From contig NZ_AMPG01000001.1 in NCBI RefSeq assembly GCF_000299415.1, positions 124,001 through 188,000 on the forward strand: a stretch of DNA of 64,000 nucleotides, read 5' to 3'. Within the stretch, counting starts at the first letter, position 1. Each line of letters opens with the position of its first letter. Both the position numbers and the translations under genes were made by a program. Positions 7,014-15,999 of this stretch are shown here, in pieces. Below the pieces are notes generated by a model that saw only the letters and a list, made by a program, of their open reading frames with translations, had not been told where the DNA came from and ran no database searches. Source of the DNA: Candidatus Microthrix parvicella Bio17-1 (GTDB lineage Bacteria; Actinomycetota; Acidimicrobiia; Acidimicrobiales; Microtrichaceae).

Positions 7014-8654
7014 CTACGGCTCCGGTCCCTCGTGGGCACGCCGGGCCAGGCTCTGGGCCAGCACCACCAACAGCCCGCAGAGCAGGCCCAAGACGGCCGC
7101 AACCAGTGTCCCCGTGGCCACCGCCTCCGGCGCCTGGCGAGACAAGAGACGTCCTACCAGCGTGGGCAGGGTGGGCGCATCGCCGCGCACCACGAACGTC
7201 GACGCACCAAACTCGCCCAGCGCAGCAGCAGCCGCCAGGGCAGCGCCTCCTGCAATGCCGGCGGCGGCGAGGGGAACCACCACCCGACGTCGCTGCTGTG
7301 ACACGCCGGCTCCCAGGGTGGCCGCAGCCTCCTCCAGGCGCTTCGGGACCGCCGTCAGCACCGGAACGATCACTCCGCCGGCGAACGGCAGGGCCATGGC
7401 CGCCTGCACCAGCACCACCGCTGCGACGCTGCCCCGCAGGTCAACAGGGCCGATCAGCGACATCAACACCACCCCAAGGCCCACCGCTGCAGCCGAGACC
7501 CCAACGGGCAATGCGATGACACCCTGGGTGCGGCTTCCGCGTCCTTCACGGGCCGCCAGGCCCACCCCCAGCGCAGCCGCCGTGCAAACCAATGCGACCA
7601 CCACGGCGTACGCCAGCGAGCGGCCTGCAGCCGGACCCAGCGGTGGGATGCCCCTTCCGCCGTCGGTCCACAACCTTCCGAAGCCTTGAGCACTCACCGA
7701 ACCCAAACGGGTCGCCAATGCCACAAAGGGCGCCACGCTGAACACCGCCACCAGGCCCAACGCTGCGATCACCAGCGCCCACTCCCCACCCCGTGGAGCG
7801 CGTGCACCCGTAGTGCCACCTCCGCTCCACTCGACAGCGTGGACGCCCGGCCGACCGGATTGTCCTCCCCGCCGAACCACCGCAGCCACCAGGCCCACCA
7901 CCACCACCGCGGCAGCCTGAACCAGCGCCAGAACCGCGGCACCCTTGAGATCGAGCAGCTGAGTGCCCAAGTACCAGACCTCCGAATCGAGGGTGCCCCA
8001 GCGGGGGCCGCCGAGCACCAACACCACCCCCAGCGACCCTGCCGTCAGGAGGAACACCAGAGCCCCGGCGCCGGCAACCGCGGGCAGCACCTGCGGCACG
8101 ACGATGGAAGCGCCGCGGCGCCACGACCCGGCGCCCATCGTTCGCGCCGCCTCCATGTGTGTCGAAGGCATCGACTCGAGCCGCGCTCCCACGATGACCA
8201 CCACCACGATCAACTCGTACCCGACATGGGCGAAGACCACCAGCGCCAGCGATCCGGCCGATCCCGGTTGTGGGGCAAACGAGCCGAACGGCCCAGAAGG
8301 CCCCGCAAGCGCCAGGACCGCTGCGCCAACGACCACGCTTGGCAACACGAACGGTGCGGCGACCAGCGCCCGAATCAGGCCACGGCCGAAGAACCGGAAC
8401 CTGGCGAGCACCCATGCGACCGGAAGCCCGACCACCAGCGTGGCCACGGTGGAGGCACCGGCCTGGATCAGCGTGACCCGACCGGTTCGGGCCAGGCGGG
8501 CACCGATGGAAACCGACGAATCGACCGACCCGGCAATGCCCGTGCGTGCCCCCCACATCAGCGCCGCCAACGGCACCAACACGCCGAGGGTGATCAGCGT
8601 CCAGGTCGGCGCCAGCGCCGCTGCCGAGCGCACGCTGCGCCGGACAGAGGTCAT
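7014..8654 (-). CDS. thiP: Thiamine ABC transporter permease, two fused modules
   Basis: This is an inner-membrane permease of 546 residues with about 12 hydrophobic segments. Two copies of the binding-protein-dependent permease domain are joined, as in ThiP and iron SfuB/FbpB permeases. Each half carries an EAA-type cytoplasmic loop: EAARTMGAGSWRRG in the first and EEAAATLGAGVSQQRRR in the second. The start is ATG 8654, in an ATGA overlap with the binding-protein gene; longer in-frame starts would intrude into that gene. The TPP riboswitch and the neighbouring thiamine pyrophosphokinase point to thiamine as the cargo. No ThiQ-type ATPase is encoded in the window. Confidence 0.85.
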   Translation of the reverse strand: MTSVRRSVRSAAALAPTWTLITLGVLVPLAALMWGARTGIAGSVDSSVSIGARLARTGRVTLIQAGASTVATLVVGLPVAWVLARFRFFGRGLIRALVAAPFVLPSVVVGAAVLALAGPSGPFGSFAPQPGSAGSLALVVFAHVGYELIVVVVIVGARLESMPSTHMEAARTMGAGSWRRGASIVVPQVLPAVAGAGALVFLLTAGSLGVVLVLGGPRWGTLDSEVWYLGTQLLDLKGAAVLALVQAAAVVVVGLVAAVVRRGGQSGRPGVHAVEWSGGGTTGARAPRGGEWALVIAALGLVAVFSVAPFVALATRLGSVSAQGFGRLWTDGGRGIPPLGPAAGRSLAYAVVVALVCTAAALGVGLAAREGRGSRTQGVIALPVGVSAAAVGLGVVLMSLIGPVDLRGSVAAVVLVQAAMALPFAGGVIVPVLTAVPKRLEEAAATLGAGVSQQRRRVVVPLAAAGIAGGAALAAAAALGEFGASTFVVRGDAPTLPTLVGRLLSRQAPEAVATGTLVAAVLGLLCGLLVVLAQSLARRAHEGPEP

Positions 8655-9808
8655 CCGGTGATCGTTCGCCATTCCTCGGTCCACCGGTCCCGGTTGGTGG
8701 CGATATCGGTCGGGTCGAGCCGCAGCGGGTCGGGTGACTTCACCGAAAACCGCTCGAACACCTCGGGCACCGGCACATCACGAATGGGAAACACGAAGTT
8801 GGAGAGTGGAATCGCTCGCTGGAAGTCGTCTTCAAGCATGAAGCGCACCAGTTGCCGCCCTGCCTCAGGCCGCTTTGTGCCCGCCAGTACGCCTGCATAT
8901 TCCACCTGTTCGACGCAGGTGGCCTCGATCACCGAGCTCTGCGGCCTGGTCCGTTTGCCCTCGGAGTAGAACACCTCGGCCGGTGGGCTGGATCCGTACG
9001 ACACCACCAACGGACGGTCGCCGCCCGAGACGGTGTAGGCCGCCTCGTAGGCATCGGACCAGTCGGCGGCGATGCGAACGCCGTTGGCCTTCAACGCCTT
9101 CCAGTAGTCCTGCCAACCATCCTCCCCGAAGTGGGCGATCGTGCCCAGCACAAAGGCGAGGCCAGGCGAGGAGGCCGCTGCGTTCTGTGTCACCAGCAGG
9201 CCTCGGTACCTGGCATCGGTCAGGTCCTCCAGCGAGGTCGGCACCGCCAGGTTCCGCTCATCAAACCAGGCCTGGTCTGCGTTGACGCACACCTGGCCGG
9301 AGTCGATGGCGACCACGGTGTCTCCCCCCGGGCCCTCCACCCGGTAGCCCTGCGGCACCAGCTCGAGGATGTCCTTGGGCAGCGGCTCGAACAGCTTGGC
9401 TGCGAGCGCGCGGGTGAGCAACGTGTTGTCGACACCGAACAGCACGTCGCCCTCCGGCCTGCCGGCCGAGAGCACCGCCCTGGCGGTCATCGACCCTGCG
9501 TCACCCTGTTGCAGCAGCGCGATGTCCCGCCCCGACTGCTTGGCGAACGCAGCTGCGGTGGTGTCATCCAGCGCGAATGCGTCGTAGGTCAGAAGTTGCA
9601 CGTCGCCGGTCGCATCAGGTGGATTGCCGTCGTTCGTCGCCGTGGTGTCGTCACCACAGGCGACAAGCAGCGCGGCAACGACGAGGGCGCCGACCGCCGC
9701 AAGCCGGCCGAGCGGCCGCTGCGGACGGGACCGGGCCGCAGCGCCGACCGCTGTCAGGTCATGTGTGCGTGAACGCCGTGCCTCAGGGGGTGACGGGGCT
9801 CGCCTCAT
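8651..9808 (-). CDS. Thiamine-binding lipoprotein of ABC transporter
   Basis: This is an extracytoplasmic solute-binding protein of the TbpA/ThiB type, 385 residues. A basic N-terminus, a hydrophobic stretch (about 36-50) and a lipobox ending LLVAC predict lipid attachment at Cys51. The mature domain contains LLTYDAFAL, LLQQGDAGSM, GDVLFGVDNTLL and DRPLVVSYGSSPPAEVFYSEG, all typical of thiamine-binding proteins. The start is ATG 9808, overlapping the TGA of the thiamine pyrophosphokinase gene (ATGA). It is followed by the permease, also ATGA-coupled. Confidence 0.87.
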   Translation of the reverse strand: MRRAPSPPEARRSRTHDLTAVGAAARSRPQRPLGRLAAVGALVVAALLVACGDDTTATNDGNPPDATGDVQLLTYDAFALDDTTAAAFAKQSGRDIALLQQGDAGSMTARAVLSAGRPEGDVLFGVDNTLLTRALAAKLFEPLPKDILELVPQGYRVEGPGGDTVVAIDSGQVCVNADQAWFDERNLAVPTSLEDLTDARYRGLLVTQNAAASSPGLAFVLGTIAHFGEDGWQDYWKALKANGVRIAADWSDAYEAAYTVSGGDRPLVVSYGSSPPAEVFYSEGKRTRPQSSVIEATCVEQVEYAGVLAGTKRPEAGRQLVRFMLEDDFQRAIPLSNFVFPIRDVPVPEVFERFSVKSPDPLRLDPTDIATNRDRWTEEWRTITG

Positions 9809-10560
9809 CGGGGTTCTCCAGGTTGGGGGGACGAAGGCGGTCTGGTGGTGCGGAAGCACCCGACCGGATGGGAGGTGCCGACCAGCCCGGTGACCAAAGG
9901 CGGGCGGTGGGTGCGGGCGGGAGTCTCCGGGCCGGGCGCAATCACAGCCACGACACCGTCGCTCACCTCGATCGAGACCTCCGGTGATTCGGTCAGATTG
10001 CTGACGCCAAGTGCTTCCCATGGGGAGAGCATCACCCCGCTGAGCGGCCAGCGCAGCCCGATTGCCCGCCTCACAGTGGCCGGGCCTCCAAGGGGCATCA
10101 GCGAGAGCGTGGTTCCGGGAGGCGCGGTGATGTCCAGGCAAACCTCGGCGCCCACCAGCCAGATCAAATCGGTGCCGACGTAACCGGTGACGTTGGCTCC
10201 CCGTCCGGCAGCGCCTGCCAATGCCGCCAGCACTCCGATGAGGTGATCAAGACGCCCGCCCCCGCCGCCGACGATCACCAGCTCGGAGGGTTCCACTTCC
10301 AGCGCCGCGTCGATGGCCAGCTCCAGGTCGGTGTGGTTCTTGGCGGCGGCAAACCGGCGGACCTCCATCCCGCGTTCGCGCGCCTCAGCCAGGCCGGCGG
10401 GGTCGACCGAATCAAGGTCGCCGACCACCAAATCCACCTCGATCGCAAGTGCCGCCGCAACATCGAGCCCGCCATCGGCAGCCACGGTGAGCACCGGGTT
10501 GGATGGCAATGGCGGCGCAGACGACGGGGCAACGCCCCCCACAACGATGATGGCGACCAT
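9805..10560 (-). CDS. Thiamine pyrophosphokinase
   Basis: This enzyme transfers pyrophosphate from ATP to thiamine to make thiamine diphosphate. The 251-residue protein shows GDLDSVDP, NHTDLELAID and the GGGGGRLDH motif followed by LIGVLAALA, as in the thiamin pyrophosphokinase catalytic domain. A longer frame exists, but it would place the start inside the TPP riboswitch. ATG 10560 is preceded by GGAGGGAG, which overlaps the 3' edge of the riboswitch, so it is chosen. About 30 C-terminal residues rich in Pro, Arg and Thr extend beyond the enzyme fold. First gene of a three-gene thiamine salvage operon. Confidence 0.9.
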   Translation of the reverse strand: MVAIIVVGGVAPSSAPPLPSNPVLTVAADGGLDVAAALAIEVDLVVGDLDSVDPAGLAEARERGMEVRRFAAAKNHTDLELAIDAALEVEPSELVIVGGGGGRLDHLIGVLAALAGAAGRGANVTGYVGTDLIWLVGAEVCLDITAPPGTTLSLMPLGGPATVRRAIGLRWPLSGVMLSPWEALGVSNLTESPEVSIEVSDGVVAVIAPGPETPARTHRPPLVTGLVGTSHPVGCFRTTRPPSSPQPGEPR

Positions 10561-10650
10561 GACTCCCTCCGCTGGCATTACCCAGTTCAGGTTGCGGGTC
10601 GGCGGATACATCCGCCCTCTCAGCCCGTACTTCGAGCTCCCCGGTTGGTG
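10561..10650 (-). promoter_or_regulatory. TPP riboswitch (THI element)
   Basis: Read on the minus strand, the segment contains the THI-box landmarks in order: GGGGAGC, GGGCTGAGAGG, a short GC hairpin (GGCGGATGTATCCGCC), ACCCG, AACCTGAACTGGGTAATGCC and AGCGGAGGGAGTC. These are the two conserved TPP-binding arms. The last element contains the Shine-Dalgarno of the pyrophosphokinase gene, and the ATG follows immediately. Control by ribosome-binding-site sequestration on TPP binding is the simplest reading. The 5' boundary is approximate. Confidence 0.95.
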
Positions 10651-10706
10651 GTGTCACCCTAGCTCAACGCGCGGAAACGGCCCCGTTGCGCGTCGGTGAG
10701 GTTGCG

Positions 10707-11858
10707 TTACCTGGGGGCGTAGCCGTCCATGCGGGCCAGCTGGCGCAACATGACCTCGTCGGCCCCACCACCGATCGACCACAGCCGTGCGTCCCGGAAG
10801 AACCTGGCGGTCCAGGTCTCCTCCATGAAGCCGATGCCGCCGTGAAACTGGAGGCACCAGTCGGCCACCCGCCGCAGCGAGCGGGCCGAGGTCAGCTTGG
10901 CGATCGTCGCCAGCCGGGTGACGTCCTCACCGGCGATCATCGCGGCCGCGGCCCGGTAGTTGAGCGACCGCACCATCTCCATCTCGGCGGTCAGCTCGGC
11001 GAGCGTGAACTGCGGGTACTGGTTGGCGGACAACGGGGCGCCGAACGCCTGGCGCTGGTGCAAATAGTCGCGGGTGCGCTCCAGCGCGTGCTCCATCGCC
11101 CCAACCGCCTGGTAGGACGCAACGAGCCGCTCGTTCTGGAACTGCTGCATCTGCTGGGGGAAGCCACGGCCGATCTCGCCGATCGTGTTGGCGACCGGCA
11201 CCCTCACCTCGTCGAAGACCAGCTCGGCGGTGTCCGAGCCGCGCATGCCCAGCTTGTCCAGCTTGCGCGCTACCGAGAACCCGGCAACGTCGGTGGGGAT
11301 GACGATCTGGCTGACCCCGCGCGAGCCGCCCTCGTCGGAGGTTCGCACCAACGCACACAGCCAGTCGGCCTGGGTGCCGTTGGTGATGTACAGCTTGGCG
11401 CCGGAGATGATCCAGTCGTCGCCGTCGCGCACCGCACGGGTGGTCAGCGCGGCCACGTCGGAGCCTGCGTCGGGTTCGGTGACTGCAATCGCCGCCACCG
11501 CTTCACCGGTGATGGCAGGCACCAGGTACTGCTGTTTCAGCTCGGCGGAGCCGAACGCCGCCAGCGCAGGGGTGGCCATGTCGGTCTGCACGCCGATGGC
11601 CATCGGAATGCCCATCGACTCGGACCGGCCCAGCTCCTCGAACAGGATCAGGGTGTAGAGGTGGTCGGCGCCGCCGCCGCCCACCACCTCGTCGTATTCC
11701 AGACCGAGCAGCCCGAGGGCACCCATCTTGGTGAACAGTTCCCGGGCCGGGAAGGTCCCCGCTGTCTCCCACTCGTCGACATGGGGGTTGATGTCGGTCT
11801 CGACAAACCCGCGGACCGTCGAGCGGAACAGTTCGTGCTCGTCGGTGAACGTGATCAT
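10707..11858 (-). CDS. Acyl-CoA dehydrogenase
   Basis: This is an FAD-dependent acyl-CoA dehydrogenase of 383 residues, full length for the family. It shows the two signature regions: AIAVTEPDAGSDVAAL (about 124-139) and the C-terminal QFHGGIGFMEETWTARFFRDARLW (about 338-361). The segment LDKLGMRGSDTAELVFDEVRVP is also typical. It probably oxidises a fatty or branched acyl-CoA with an electron-transferring flavoprotein as acceptor; chain length cannot be told. ATG 11858 overlaps the stop of the upstream DUF2269 gene. Confidence 0.92.
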   Translation of the reverse strand: MITFTDEHELFRSTVRGFVETDINPHVDEWETAGTFPARELFTKMGALGLLGLEYDEVVGGGGADHLYTLILFEELGRSESMGIPMAIGVQTDMATPALAAFGSAELKQQYLVPAITGEAVAAIAVTEPDAGSDVAALTTRAVRDGDDWIISGAKLYITNGTQADWLCALVRTSDEGGSRGVSQIVIPTDVAGFSVARKLDKLGMRGSDTAELVFDEVRVPVANTIGEIGRGFPQQMQQFQNERLVASYQAVGAMEHALERTRDYLHQRQAFGAPLSANQYPQFTLAELTAEMEMVRSLNYRAAAAMIAGEDVTRLATIAKLTSARSLRRVADWCLQFHGGIGFMEETWTARFFRDARLWSIGGGADEVMLRQLARMDGYAPR

Positions 11859-12256
11859 GGCTTGAACACCATGAAGTAGAGGCCGATCACCAACATCAGG
11901 TGAATGACGCCGGTACCGGCCGCCAGCTTGGACTTGGCCGAATCACCGACCTCGGTCAGCGCCGGGCGAACCAGAAACACGCTGACACCCAGCGCCACCA
12001 GCCACGCACCGAGGCCCCCTGAGATCCAGACGTCGGACATTTGAATCGCCTCGTCGGACATGCCCACCAAACCCATGCCGAAGACCCACAGGAGCACCAT
12101 GGCCGGAATGACCATGTAGAGGTGCAGTTTGGCGATCTGAGCGGTTGCGCCGGCCCGCTGCAGGGACGGATACAGAAACAGCGGCCCGAAGGCCACCACT
12201 GCGCACAGGATGTGCAGGACGTTGAGGATGTTGTAACCAGTTGAGCCGATTCCCAT
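11855..12256 (-). CDS. DUF2269-like four-helix membrane protein
   Basis: This is a small integral membrane protein of 133 residues with four hydrophobic helices (about 8-28, 45-65, 75-95 and 112-131). The N-terminal segment NILNVLHILCAVVAFGPLFLYP, with a histidine in helix 1, resembles DUF2269/COG5528-type proteins. The function is unknown. It is translationally coupled (ATGA) to the acyl-CoA dehydrogenase gene. Confidence 0.6.
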   Translation of the reverse strand: MGIGSTGYNILNVLHILCAVVAFGPLFLYPSLQRAGATAQIAKLHLYMVIPAMVLLWVFGMGLVGMSDEAIQMSDVWISGGLGAWLVALGVSVFLVRPALTEVGDSAKSKLAAGTGVIHLMLVIGLYFMVFKP

Positions 12257-12262
12257 GGCAGA

Positions 12263-13312
12263 TCATGGTAGTTGGGCCCGATCCCCTGAATCGCCATCCG
12301 AGCCCAGCAGGTGAGCCGCCAGCCGGTCCAGCGCCGGCCGCTGCTCCTTCAGCACCGGCACCGTCTGAAAAACGTGCGCCATGTGTTGCCACACCTCCAG
12401 GCGCACCGGCACACCAACCGCGGCCATGCGCCCGGCCAATATCTCCCCCTCAACCCCGAGCAGTTCCGCGGACCCCACCTGGACCAGCGTGCTTGGCAGA
12501 CCACTCAGATCGGCCCAGAGCGGCGACGCGCCGGGTGCCGCCACGTCATCGCCGGCATAGGAGCGGGCAGCCGCTCGAATCTGGTCGGCCCGCATGACCA
12601 CATCCGTGGCGGCTCGGCTCTCGATGGCCTCGGCGTGTGGCCCGGTCAGGTCGACCCATGGCGAGATCAGGGCCAAGCGCGCCGGCATGGCCACCCCGGC
12701 GTCGCGTCGATCCAGCAACAACGCCGTCGCCAGGCCACCTCCGGCGCTGTCGCCCGCCACGACCAGCGAACGCTCCCCAACGTCGACGACGAGATGGTCG
12801 TACACCGAGCGGGCATCGTCGAGTGCTGCGGGATATCGGTGCTCCGGGGCCAGCCGATAGTCCGGGACGAATGCCCGGTGGCCTAGACGTCGGGCCAACG
12901 CACCCACCAACGATCGGTGAGTGTGGGGTCCGCCCGCGATGTATCCCCCGCCGTGCAGGTACAGCAACGTGTTGGTGCCACTCATCTTCTTGGGCAGTAC
13001 CCATTCGCCGGGTACACCGGCCACGGTGCCACGTCGGGTGACCACACCGTGAGGCGGCGGCTGAAGTCGGGCCAGCCGGTCGATGACCGCGCGGATCTCC
13101 AGTGGGTCGGTGGCAAGGCGGGGTGAGGCAAGGCGCCGCGCCGCCGCGTTGACGGCACGAAGCCGTCGGGGCGACGACCATGCGGGCACCTCGGTGGCTC
13201 GAAAGCTCGCGCCCAACGAGTCAGCCGGGCCGGTGGACGTCTCCAACGGTCGAAGGACAACGGGGTCGGTTTCGCGACCGGCGATTTCGTGTTGGTCTGA
13301 GATCTCGTTCAT
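12263..13312 (-). CDS. HSL-family alpha/beta hydrolase (esterase/lipase)
   Basis: This is a 349-residue serine hydrolase of the hormone-sensitive-lipase group. It has the oxyanion motif LYLHGGGYIAGG (about 121-132), the nucleophile elbow VVAGDSAGGGLA with serine in GDSAG, and DYRLAPEHRYPAALDD between them. A late aspartate and AHVF supply the rest of the triad. It probably hydrolyses short to medium acyl esters. It lies 6 bp upstream of the DUF2269 gene and so may lead a three-gene unit with the acyl-CoA dehydrogenase. It is divergent from aidB. Confidence 0.85.
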   Translation of the reverse strand: MNEISDQHEIAGRETDPVVLRPLETSTGPADSLGASFRATEVPAWSSPRRLRAVNAAARRLASPRLATDPLEIRAVIDRLARLQPPPHGVVTRRGTVAGVPGEWVLPKKMSGTNTLLYLHGGGYIAGGPHTHRSLVGALARRLGHRAFVPDYRLAPEHRYPAALDDARSVYDHLVVDVGERSLVVAGDSAGGGLATALLLDRRDAGVAMPARLALISPWVDLTGPHAEAIESRAATDVVMRADQIRAAARSYAGDDVAAPGASPLWADLSGLPSTLVQVGSAELLGVEGEILAGRMAAVGVPVRLEVWQHMAHVFQTVPVLKEQRPALDRLAAHLLGSDGDSGDRAQLP

Positions 13313-13463
13313 GGCTCTCCCCGGTCAACGTCGGCTCACAGCTTTCCTTTCGGCCCGCCGCCGAACCAATGAAGGTGGCCATATGGCCCTCGGCAGGCGA
13401 GCCGGCCAGTCGTGCAACCATGTTCGCGCTCCGCTCGGGTGGCTGGCCGGCTAACTTGATCTC

Positions 13464-15098
13464 ATGGTCACCCACACGGTCACCAACCAGGCCACGCCGC
13501 TTGTCGGCTACAACGTGTTCGGCGCCGATCCGGCTCTGGTCGAGGCGTTGAACCGCGAGGGCGCTGCGTGGGCAACCGACGCGCTGGAACGTCTTGGTGC
13601 GCTGGCGGGTGGGGCCGAGGCCCAGGAGTGGGGCCGCGCCGCAAACGCCAACCCTCCCCAGTTGCTCACCCACGACCGATACGGCCACCGCATTGACGAG
13701 GTGCGCTTTCACCCCGCCTACCACGCGCTGATGAAGGTGGCCATCGGTGAGGGGCTGGGTGCCGTCCCCTGGGGCCAAACCACGCCGGGCGCCCACGTGG
13801 CACGCTGCGCCAAGGTGATGGTTTGGTATCAAACCGATGGCGGCCACATCTGCCCGACCTCGATGACCTATTCCGTCGTGCCTGCGCTGCGGCACGCCCC
13901 AGACCTGTTCGACGAGTGGCGGCCCGGCCTCACCTCGGGCACCTACGACGCCCGGTTCGTCCCCGCTGACCAGAAGTCGGGCCTGACCTGCGGCATGGCC
14001 ATGACCGAGAAGCAGGGCGGCAGCGATGTGCGGGCCAACACCACGACCGCACGCCACCTGGCCGGTGACGAGTACCTCATCACCGGCCACAAGTGGTTCT
14101 GCTCGGCGCCGATGAGCGATGCATTTCTCACCCTGGCTCAGACCGACGCCGGACTCACCTGCTTCCTGCTGCCCAGATGGCGCCCGGACGGCACGCGCAA
14201 TGCCATCGCCATTCAACGGTTGAAGGACAAGCTCGGCGACCGTTCCAATGCATCGAGCGAGATGGAGTTCGACGGGGCCTGGGTTCGGCGGGTGGGCGAT
14301 GAGGGCCGTGGGGTGTCCACCATCATCGAGATGGTCAACCACACCCGGCTGGACTGTGTGCTGGGCGCCACGTCGATCATGCGCCAAGGCACTGCCCAGG
14401 CCATCTGGCACGCCCGGCATCGAGCCACGTTCGGCACCACCCTGGTCGATCACCCGCTGATGAGTTGCGTCCTGGCCGACCTGGCCCTCGAGTCCGAGGC
14501 CGCCACCACCTCGGCCATGTGGCTGGCCGGCCTGTTCGACGCTGCGGCACGCGGCGATGACCACGCCCGTTTGATCGCCCGCTTGGCCACGCCGGTCTTG
14601 AAGTACTGGATCTGCAAACGCGCTCCGGTGCATGCCGCAGAGGCGCTGGAGTGCTTCGGCGGAAATGGATTCGTTGAGGAGTCGCCCATGCCCCGCCTCT
14701 TCCGCCAGAGCCCGCTCAACGGAGTGTGGGAGGGCTCAGGCAATGTGATCTGCCTGGACGTGCTGAGGAGCATGGAGCGATCGCCCGAATCCACAGCGGC
14801 GCTGCTGGCCGAACTCCGACCGGCGGCCGAAGTGTCCCCGACGCTTCAGATTGCGCTCACCCAACTCCAGGCGCTGCTGGACCGGCCCGCAGAGTTGCAG
14901 CGTCGCGCCCGCCTCGTGGTCGAGCGGCTGGCGCTGGCGTTGCAGGCATCATTGTTGATCCGCCATGCGCCACCGGAGGTGGCCGATGCGTTCGTGGAGA
15001 GCCGACTGGGAACAGAAGGAGGTCGTGCCTTCGGCACGCTGGCGCCCGCCGCAGACTGCGCTGCCATCGTTCAGCGTGCCCTCATCCACACCGACTGA
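13464..15098 (+). CDS. aidB: AidB-like acyl-CoA dehydrogenase
   Basis: This 544-residue protein of the AidB/isovaleryl-CoA dehydrogenase branch is longer than ordinary acyl-CoA dehydrogenases by its N- and C-terminal extensions. Typical features are GYNVFGADPALVEAL near the start, GMAMTEKQGGSDVRANTT (FAD/active-site region), and ECFGGNGFVEESPMPRLFR with EGSGNVICLDVLR. AidB in E. coli is part of the alkylation (Ada) response and binds DNA; most actinobacterial copies are uncharacterised flavoproteins. It is monocistronic and convergent with the SDR gene. Confidence 0.85.
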   Translation: MVTHTVTNQATPLVGYNVFGADPALVEALNREGAAWATDALERLGALAGGAEAQEWGRAANANPPQLLTHDRYGHRIDEVRFHPAYHALMKVAIGEGLGAVPWGQTTPGAHVARCAKVMVWYQTDGGHICPTSMTYSVVPALRHAPDLFDEWRPGLTSGTYDARFVPADQKSGLTCGMAMTEKQGGSDVRANTTTARHLAGDEYLITGHKWFCSAPMSDAFLTLAQTDAGLTCFLLPRWRPDGTRNAIAIQRLKDKLGDRSNASSEMEFDGAWVRRVGDEGRGVSTIIEMVNHTRLDCVLGATSIMRQGTAQAIWHARHRATFGTTLVDHPLMSCVLADLALESEAATTSAMWLAGLFDAAARGDDHARLIARLATPVLKYWICKRAPVHAAEALECFGGNGFVEESPMPRLFRQSPLNGVWEGSGNVICLDVLRSMERSPESTAALLAELRPAAEVSPTLQIALTQLQALLDRPAELQRRARLVVERLALALQASLLIRHAPPEVADAFVESRLGTEGGRAFGTLAPAADCAAIVQRALIHTD

Positions 15099-15144
15099 GC
15101 GAGCACCCTCGCAACGCGCCTTGGCTGGGCACCAACGCGGTCGG

Positions 15145-15999
15145 CTACGGGGCGTCAGGCGCACGCTCTCGGCGTTGGAGGCGGGCCCCGCCTGCCAGCA
15201 CCCGTTGGTACAGGCCCGCAGGTAGACGCGAGACGGCGTCAAAAACCACGGCGTCGGGGCCGATCAAAGCCCTTCGACGGTTGCGCTCCACCGCCTTCAA
15301 AATCTGGCGCGCCGCCTTCTCAGGAGGGGTTCGTAGGAACTTGTCGAACTCGACCATCGCCTCTTCGGTCGACCCCGCGACGTCAGCGACGCTGTCGTCC
15401 ACGCGGGCGTCCCTGGCGATGTTGGTGGCGATGCCGCCCGGATGGATCGTCGTGGCGGAGACGCCGCACGGGTCGATTTCCAACTCGATACGGAGCGCGT
15501 CGGTGAAGCCTCGTACTGCGAATTTCGCGGCGTTGTAAGCCGACTGCGACGGAATCGACACCAACCCGAACACGCTGGAGACGTTGACGACGTGACCCTC
15601 TCCCGCCGCCTTCAGATGCGGGAGGAACGCCTTGGTGCCGTGGACCACACCCCAGAAGTTGATGTTCATCAACCACTCGAAGTCCTCATAGGAGATCGAT
15701 TCGACCGTGGCGGCCACGGCAACCCCGGCATTGTTGAAGATCAGGTTGACTGCGCCGTGCTCGTCGACCACCAAATCGGCCCAGGCCTCGACCGCCGCGC
15801 GATCGGCCACATCGACGATCTGCGAGGTCACCTTGACCCCACGACCCTCGCAACGGGCCACCGTCTCGGCCAGGCCCACCTCGTTCACGTCGGAGAGCGC
15901 CAGGTGGGCGCCCCGACGGCTCAGCTCTTCGGCCAGGGCACGACCGATGCCCGATCCGGCCCCGGTGATGGCGGCGATGCGTCCGTTCAGGTTCTTCAT
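15145..15999 (-). CDS. Short-chain dehydrogenase/reductase
   Basis: This is a classical SDR of 284 residues. It has the cofactor motif TGAGSGIGRALAEEL (about 12-26), NNAG (about 91-94), NVSSVFG with the catalytic serine, and the YNAAK pair (Y/K) at about 158-162. An Asp after beta-strand 2 (SDVN) favours NAD. The ATG at 15999 overlaps the monooxygenase stop as TGATG, so the two are coupled. A long in-frame extension upstream is antisense-like and rejected. The substrate may be an alcohol or ketone handled by the coupled monooxygenase, which is inference. Confidence 0.88.
   Translation of the reverse strand: MKNLNGRIAAITGAGSGIGRALAEELSRRGAHLALSDVNEVGLAETVARCEGRGVKVTSQIVDVADRAAVEAWADLVVDEHGAVNLIFNNAGVAVAATVESISYEDFEWLMNINFWGVVHGTKAFLPHLKAAGEGHVVNVSSVFGLVSIPSQSAYNAAKFAVRGFTDALRIELEIDPCGVSATTIHPGGIATNIARDARVDDSVADVAGSTEEAMVEFDKFLRTPPEKAARQILKAVERNRRRALIGPDAVVFDAVSRLPAGLYQRVLAGGARLQRRERAPDAP

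Noticed and set aside
13221-14633. Minus-strand open frame of 470 codons opposite aidB
   Set aside because: It has no motif, an antisense amino acid composition, and would overlap the esterase gene and the aidB gene, both clearly real.
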